From DAOTZU01 sp034433995 (lineage in GTDB: Bacteria; Chloroflexota; Anaerolineae; UBA1429): DNA of 16,502 bases. Position 1 is the first letter of the stretch. Each line of letters opens with the position of its first letter. Location of the stretch: contig DAOTZU010000046.1 of assembly GCA_034433995.1 (NCBI GenBank), forward strand, positions 1 to 16,502. The letters are read 5' to 3'. A program made the translations under genes and the position numbers. The notes beneath the pieces are model-generated. The model saw only the letters and a program-made list of their open reading frames with translations. It had not been told where the DNA came from and did no database searches. This document shows positions 13,117 to 16,502 of this stretch, one piece after another.

Positions 13117-13971
13117 GTGGTAGCGCGCAATTACCGAGCCCTCGTCGCATACGACGGCACGGATTACGGCGGGTTTCAGATCCAAGCCGATCGGCCGACG
13201 ATCCAGGGGGAGCTGGAGCGCGCCCTGCAGCGCCTGACGCAAGAGTTTGTGCGGGTGCATGGGGCCGGGCGTACCGACGCCGGTGTGCACGCCCGGGGCC
13301 AGGTGATCAGCTTTCGCACCTCTTGGAGGCACGGCCCCCAGGAGTTGCAGCGGGCCATGAACGCGGTTTTGCCGCCCGCCATCGCCGTGCGCGCTCTTGC
13401 CCCGGCGCCGGAGGATTTCCATGCGCGGTTCAGCGCTTGTGGCCGCGCGTATCTTTACCAGATCTATACCGGTCCTGTGCGTTCACCGCTGTTGGCGCGC
13501 TTTGCCCATCACGTGGCCCGGCCGCTGGACCTCGCGGCCATGAACGCCGCCGCCGAGATCTTGGTGGGGGAGTATGACTTGGCCGCCTTTGGGCAGCCGC
13601 CGGAGGGCGAAAACACCGTGCGGGTGGTGCGGCGCGCCATCTGGCAGGCGCGGGCTGTGGAACGGTGGCATCCGGCTTGGCCTGCCTCGCTGGTGCAATT
13701 CGAGATCGAGGCCAACGGTTTCCTGCGGGGCATGGTGCGACGCATCGTGGGCACGCTCTTGGCCTTGGGCCAGGGCTGGCTGAGCGAGGCAGAATGGCGC
13801 GAGATTGTGGCCTCCTGCGATATACGCCGGGCCGCGGCTCCCGCGCCGGCCTGCGGTTTGTGCCTCTGGCGGGTGGATTATGGCGCCGAGGACCGGTGGC
13901 CAGAGAAGGACCTGGCCGAAGGGCGAACGTGGGGGTGGCCGCCTGGCCAACCGGTAGCGTTGGAAAGCTGA
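13117..13971 (+). CDS. truA: tRNA pseudouridine(38-40) synthase
   Basis: TruA isomerises uridines 38-40 in the anticodon arm of many tRNAs. The catalytic motif GAGRTDAGVHARGQ is at residues 49-62, with Asp54 as the nucleophile. The N-terminal YDGTDYGGFQIQ, the central FHARFSACGRAYLYQI and the C-terminal FLRGMVRRIVGTLLALGQG match the family. The length is 284 residues. GTG 13117 is the likely start, but its ribosome-binding site is weak (only GAGG next to it), so the first residues are uncertain. Its place between rplQ and rplM is common in Gram-positive and related bacteria. Confidence 0.95.
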   Translation: MVARNYRALVAYDGTDYGGFQIQADRPTIQGELERALQRLTQEFVRVHGAGRTDAGVHARGQVISFRTSWRHGPQELQRAMNAVLPPAIAVRALAPAPEDFHARFSACGRAYLYQIYTGPVRSPLLARFAHHVARPLDLAAMNAAAEILVGEYDLAAFGQPPEGENTVRVVRRAIWQARAVERWHPAWPASLVQFEIEANGFLRGMVRRIVGTLLALGQGWLSEAEWREIVASCDIRRAAAPAPACGLCLWRVDYGAEDRWPEKDLAEGRTWGWPPGQPVALES

Positions 13972-13984
13972 GGAGGGGATTCCC

Positions 13985-14413
13985 GTGAAAACATATGTGG
14001 TGAAAGGTTCCGAGATCAAACGCGAATGGTATGTCGTGGATGCGGCCGGCCAGACCTTGGGGCGCCTGGCCACCACCGTGGCCAACGTGTTGCGGGGCAA
14101 GCACAAGCCCACGTATACCCCTGGCCTGGATGTGGGCGATTTTGTCATCGTCGTCAATGCAGATAAAATCGTGGTCACCGGCGACAAGCTGGAACAAAAG
14201 AAATATTACCGCTATTCGGGCTATCCCGGCGGCTTGCGCGAGACCAGCTTGGCCGTCATGTTGCGCAACCATCCCACGCGGGTGATCGAGTTGGCCGTCA
14301 AGGGGATGTTGCCCAAGAACCGCCTGGGGCGAGCGATGATCAAAAAGCTCAAGGTCTATGCGGGCGAGACGCACCCCCACGCCGCCCAACAGCCCAAGCC
14401 TTTGGCCCTGTAA
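13985..14413 (+). CDS. rplM: 50S ribosomal protein L13 (GTG start)
   Basis: L13 is an early-assembly 23S rRNA-binding protein. The 142 residues equal the E. coli length. MKTYVVKGSEIKREWYVVDA, then GQTLGRLATTVANVLRGKHKP, then GDFVIVVNADKIVVTGDK are characteristic, followed by VKGMLPKNRLGRAMIKKLKVY. GTG 13985 lies six bases after GAGGAGGGG, which overlaps the truA stop. It pairs with rpsI in the conserved rplM-rpsI unit. Confidence 0.97.
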   Translation: MKTYVVKGSEIKREWYVVDAAGQTLGRLATTVANVLRGKHKPTYTPGLDVGDFVIVVNADKIVVTGDKLEQKKYYRYSGYPGGLRETSLAVMLRNHPTRVIELAVKGMLPKNRLGRAMIKKLKVYAGETHPHAAQQPKPLAL

Positions 14414-14468
14414 AGGCCGGACCGGGGTAGATTGCATCGTCTAGGGGAGATCTAAGGAGGAACGATAG

Positions 14469-14861
14469 GTGGCGACACAGTATTATTATGGCACCGGCCG
14501 ACGCAAGACCTCCGTGGCCAGGGTGCGCTTGTATCCGGGCGATGGTGCTTTTGTGGTCAACGGCAAACCTGCCAACGAGTATTTTTCCCGCGATGTGGAT
14601 CTGGCGCGGGCCCTGGAGCCGCTGCGCGTGACGGGCTATGAGGGTAAATTCATGGTCTCGGTGTTGGTGCGCGGCGGCGGTGTGACGGGCCAGGCCGAGG
14701 CCATCACCCACGGCGTCGCCCGGGCGCTATTGGAGGCGAACCCCGATCTGCGCCTGCCCTTGCGCAACGCCGGCTTTTTGACCCGCGACCCCCGCGCCAA
14801 GGAGCGCAAAAAGCCAGGCCTCAAACGGGCCCGCAAGGCGCCGCAGTACACCAAGCGCTAA
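14469..14861 (+). CDS. rpsI: 30S ribosomal protein S9 (GTG start)
   Basis: S9 is a 30S head protein whose C-terminal tail reaches the P-site tRNA anticodon. The 130 residues match E. coli in length. The start YYYGTGRRKTSVARVRLYPGDG, the middle GGGVTGQAEAITHGVARALL and the end KKPGLKRARKAPQYTKR, with its basic tail and final Lys-Arg, are all intact. GTG 14469 follows AAGGAGG (14455-14461) by seven bases. It is the last gene of the + strand cluster; a convergent stem-loop follows 13 bp later. Confidence 0.97.
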   Translation: MATQYYYGTGRRKTSVARVRLYPGDGAFVVNGKPANEYFSRDVDLARALEPLRVTGYEGKFMVSVLVRGGGVTGQAEAITHGVARALLEANPDLRLPLRNAGFLTRDPRAKERKKPGLKRARKAPQYTKR

Positions 14862-14874
14862 ACCCTTTGGAGAG

Positions 14875-14910
14875 CAACAAGGGCGAGATCCGCAAGGCTC
14901 GCCCTTGTTG
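14875..14910. terminator. Stem-loop between convergent rpsI and ubiA-like gene
   Basis: CAACAAGGGCGAG (14875-14887) and its exact complement CTCGCCCTTGTTG (14898-14910) form a perfect 13-bp stem with a 10-base loop. It lies between two convergent genes whose stops are 66 bp apart, the expected position for a shared bidirectional terminator. The flank on the + strand reads TGCTTCTGTG, not a clean T-run, so termination efficiency is uncertain. Confidence 0.75.
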
Positions 14911-14927
14911 TGCTTCTGTGCAAACCC

Positions 14928-15812
14928 TTAGCGGGCAAAGAGCAGCGGACCATAGATGACCAGCCCGGCCGTCAACCCCCACAAAAGACAGGCCAGGAGG
15001 AGCGGGCGATCGTGGATAAAGATCTCCTCCGGCGCGCCCCCCAGGTTCTTGGTGTAGATCAGATAGAGGTAGCGAAAGAGGCCATAGATCACAAAGGGGA
15101 TGGTGAGCATCATGGTGTGGTTGGCGGGCAGGTTGGGGGCCGAGAAGGTGTAGAAGGAGTAGGCCGCCAAGGTGGTGGAGGTGACCAGGGAGGTCATGTT
15201 ATCCAAAAAGGCCACGGTGTACTCCTGCAGGCTGCTGCGGTGGCCGTTGGCGTTCTCGGCCAGCAGGAGCAGTTCATGGCGGCGCTTGTTGATGGCGATA
15301 AAGAGGGCTAGCAAGGTCGTGCAGACGTAGAGCCAGGGGGAGAAGCGGCTCACCGGCACCACCGTGGTCCCGGCAAACACCCGCAGCACGAACCCCGCCG
15401 CCACAGTCATCACGTCAATGATTACCACATTTTTGAGCACAAAGCTGTAGAGCACCATCACCAAGGCATACAGGACGGCCACCACGCCGAACGAGGGCCG
15501 CAAAAGGAAACTGGCAGGCAGACACACCGCAAAAAGCACCGCTGCCGCCACTTGGGCCACGATGGGCGGCAAGGCTCCCGAGGCCAGAGGCCGATGCCGC
15601 TTGATGGGGTGCAAGCGATCCTTCTCCATATCCACCAGGTCGTTGATCAAATAGACGGCGCTGGTGATGCCACAGAAAAGCGCCAAGCCCGCGATGCTGC
15701 GCAGCAGATATTGGGGCACCAACACTTTGCCATCGAAAAAGACGCCGGCAAAGATAAAGACATTCTTGGTCCACTGTTTGGGGCGCATGGCCCGCAGCAA
15801 TTGGTAGAACAC
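14928..15812 (-). CDS. UbiA-family transferase, decaprenyl-phosphate phosphoribosyltransferase-like (GTG start)
   Basis: This is an integral membrane enzyme of the UbiA superfamily, 294 residues with about eight or nine hydrophobic segments. The first Asp motif is NDLVDMEKDRLHPIKRHRPLASG (57-79), with Asp58, Asp61 and Asp65. The second region is LKNVVIIDVMTVAAGFVLR (126-144). The start MRPKQWTKNVFIFAGVFF (9-26) and NKRRHEL (175-181) resemble the subfamily that adds 5-phosphoribose to decaprenyl phosphate (mycobacterial Rv3806c), the first step to an arabinose donor. The polyprenyl substrate here is unknown. GTG 15812 follows GGGAGGT by five bases. Other UbiA prenyltransferases are a less likely alternative. 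Confidence 0.85.
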   Translation of the reverse strand: MFYQLLRAMRPKQWTKNVFIFAGVFFDGKVLVPQYLLRSIAGLALFCGITSAVYLINDLVDMEKDRLHPIKRHRPLASGALPPIVAQVAAAVLFAVCLPASFLLRPSFGVVAVLYALVMVLYSFVLKNVVIIDVMTVAAGFVLRVFAGTTVVPVSRFSPWLYVCTTLLALFIAINKRRHELLLLAENANGHRSSLQEYTVAFLDNMTSLVTSTTLAAYSFYTFSAPNLPANHTMMLTIPFVIYGLFRYLYLIYTKNLGGAPEEIFIHDRPLLLACLLWGLTAGLVIYGPLLFAR

Positions 15813-15838
15813 ACAGACCTCCCAAGGCGTGATGGGAT

Positions 15839-15863
15839 TCCGGCGGCGGTTTCCCGCGCCGGA
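15839..15863. other. Inverted repeat between the two - strand genes
   Basis: TCCGGCG (15839-15845) pairs with CGCCGGA (15857-15863) around an 11-base loop. It lies in the 78-bp gap between the membrane-protein gene and the UbiA-like gene. No T-run follows on the - strand, so it does not clearly separate the two transcripts; a processing or stability element is possible. Confidence 0.4.
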
Positions 15864-15890
15864 GGATTCAGCGTGTGCCTGGCACCCAGA

Positions 15891-16301
15891 TCACGGGGTG
15901 GCCAGCCGATAGGCGATGTAAAGCACCAGGGCGATCAAGGCCACGCGCAAGATGAAGGGCACCCCTTTGGTCAAAGAAGGCACCAGGAATTTGACCCCGG
16001 CATAGAGCAGGACCACCCAGATCAAGGTGCTCAGCACTCGGGCGATATCGGCGGGCAAGGTGGGTACCACACGGGTATTGAGCAGGAAGAGGCCCGCCAT
16101 CAACGCCGCGAACAGAATCAACCCCTTGATGGCTTCCCACAGCACCTGCAAGGGGGTTTGCTTGGTCTCCACCACGGCCTTTTGTTTCTGCCCCGCAGCG
16201 TGCGCCTTGCCCATGTGAAACAAAAGGCGCTGGAACACGAATCCCAGCGCCGCAGCGCTGAGCAGACCCCAGATAAAGCCCTGTAAGGTTGCCTTATCCA
16301 C
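15891..16301 (-). CDS. Small four-helix membrane protein, function unknown (GTG start)
   Basis: I do not recognise this 136-residue protein. It has four likely membrane helices at about 8-28, 58-75, 87-106 and 114-132. Between helices 1 and 2 is a polar, Lys/Gln-rich loop (about 31-57) containing GKAHAAGQKQK. No catalytic or metal-binding motif is visible and there is no separate signal peptide. GTG 16301 has only a weak GAGG about 11 bases upstream, so the exact start is uncertain. It lies 78 bp before the UbiA-like gene on the same strand; co-transcription is possible but says little about its role. Confidence 0.75.
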   Translation of the reverse strand: MDKATLQGFIWGLLSAAALGFVFQRLLFHMGKAHAAGQKQKAVVETKQTPLQVLWEAIKGLILFAALMAGLFLLNTRVVPTLPADIARVLSTLIWVVLLYAGVKFLVPSLTKGVPFILRVALIALVLYIAYRLATP

Positions 16302-16320
16302 GCTCGTGTGCCTCGCCGGA

Positions 16321-16354
16321 GAGTGTCGAGAAATGTCCCCCGTCGGTTAGAAAC
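16321..16354. repeat. Direct repeat copy 1 of the right-end repeat block
   Basis: This 34-nt sequence recurs at 16469-16502 with three substitutions (positions 2, 8 and 16 of the unit). Its last part forms the left arm and loop of a perfect 8-bp hairpin, CGTCGGTT/AACCGACG (16341-16348 with 16352-16359). Outer CCCC (16337-16340) can also pair with GGGG (16363-16366). Confidence 0.85.
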
Positions 16355-16371
16355 CGACGTCTGGGGATGGT

Positions 16372-16390
16372 AAGCCCGCTCCGCGGGCTT
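16372..16390. repeat. Hairpin AAGCCCGC/GCGGGCTT
   Basis: A perfect 8-bp inverted repeat (16372-16379 with 16383-16390) with a three-base loop. It is the second palindrome of the right-end repeat block and lies between the two CGTCGG-type hairpins. Confidence 0.8.
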
Positions 16391-16400
16391 GGCAAGCAGA

Positions 16401-16423
16401 GCCGTCGGATTCCATCCGACGGC
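16401..16423. repeat. Hairpin GCCGTCGGAT/ATCCGACGGC
   Basis: A perfect 10-bp inverted repeat (16401-16410 with 16414-16423) and loop TCC. The core CGTCGG is shared with the hairpin at 16341-16359, so the two look like diverged members of one family. GGCCAAGGCC (16424-16433) follows at once, and a run of six T lies at 16443-16448. Confidence 0.8.
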
Positions 16424-16449
16424 GGCCAAGGCCTCTACGCCCTTTTTTC

Positions 16450-16475
16450 GACACCCTCTCTGCGCGGAGGGTGTC
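16450..16475. repeat. Hairpin GACACCCTC/GAGGGTGTC
   Basis: A perfect 9-bp inverted repeat (16450-16458 with 16467-16475) around an 8-base loop. Its right arm runs into the second copy of the direct repeat. Confidence 0.8.
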
Positions 16476-16502
16476 AAGAAATGCCCCCCGTCGGTTAGAA
16501 AC
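16469..16502. repeat. Direct repeat copy 2 (continues past window end)
   Basis: Second copy of the unit at 16321-16354, 148 bp downstream, with three substitutions. The window ends in the left half of its CGTCGGTT hairpin, so the array probably continues beyond the window. Confidence 0.8.

Noticed and set aside
16472..16477. TTGACA on the - strand within the right-end repeat
   Set aside because: It is part of the GAGGGTGTC hairpin arm and has no suitable -10 sequence toward the membrane-protein gene.
16321..16502. CRISPR array
   Set aside because: Only two copies are visible, spaced 148 bp apart, the intervening sequence is itself palindromic, and no cas gene is present.

Overview
This GC-rich window is a chromosomal core region, not a mobile or defence island. 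It carries most of a fused S10-spc-alpha ribosomal-protein supercluster on the + strand, from the 3' end of rplB through rpsI. Two - strand membrane-protein genes and a palindrome-rich repeat block follow. Gene order, protein lengths, zinc-type S14, S4 and L36, frequent GTG/TTG starts and truA-rplM-rpsI placed directly after rplQ fit a Chloroflexota bacterium (Anaerolineae-like). That placement is an inference from general resemblance, about 60% confidence; no database was searched.

Layout. 1-2565: end of rplB, rpsS, rplV, rpsC, rplP, rpmC, rpsQ (the S10 operon block). 2566-2709: a gene-free spacer with an imperfect 55-bp-period duplication, exactly where the S10/spc boundary lies in other bacteria. 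2710-8354: rplN, rplX, rplE, rpsN (zinc type), rpsH, rplF, rplR, rpsE, rpmD, rplO, secY (spc block). 8359-9954: adk, map, rpmJ, with no infA between map and rpmJ. 10027-13076: rpsM, rpsK, rpsD, rpoA, rplQ (alpha block). 13117-14861: truA, rplM, rpsI. 14875-14910: a 13-bp perfect stem-loop between convergent transcription units. 14928-16301 (-): a UbiA-family decaprenyl-phosphate phosphoribosyltransferase-like protein and a four-helix membrane protein of unknown function. 16302-16502: several hairpins bounded by two copies of a 34-nt direct repeat.

The + strand genes build both ribosomal subunits, the Sec translocon channel, the alpha subunit of RNA polymerase, an adenylate kinase, the N-terminal methionine-removing peptidase and one tRNA pseudouridine synthase, so they serve gene expression as a unit. 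Several pairs overlap by 4-14 bp (rplP/rpmC, rplF/rplR, rpsE/rpmD, rpmD/rplO), which suggests translational coupling. Where genes do not overlap, many spacers hold inverted repeats close to ribosome-binding sites. The clearest are before rpsD, rpoA and rplQ; they are candidates for translational feedback control.

I found no undescribed multi-gene system. The points worth a second look are the structured leaders, the missing infA, the duplicated spacer before rplN and the repeat cluster at the right end. No gene-free stretch exceeds about 200 bases.
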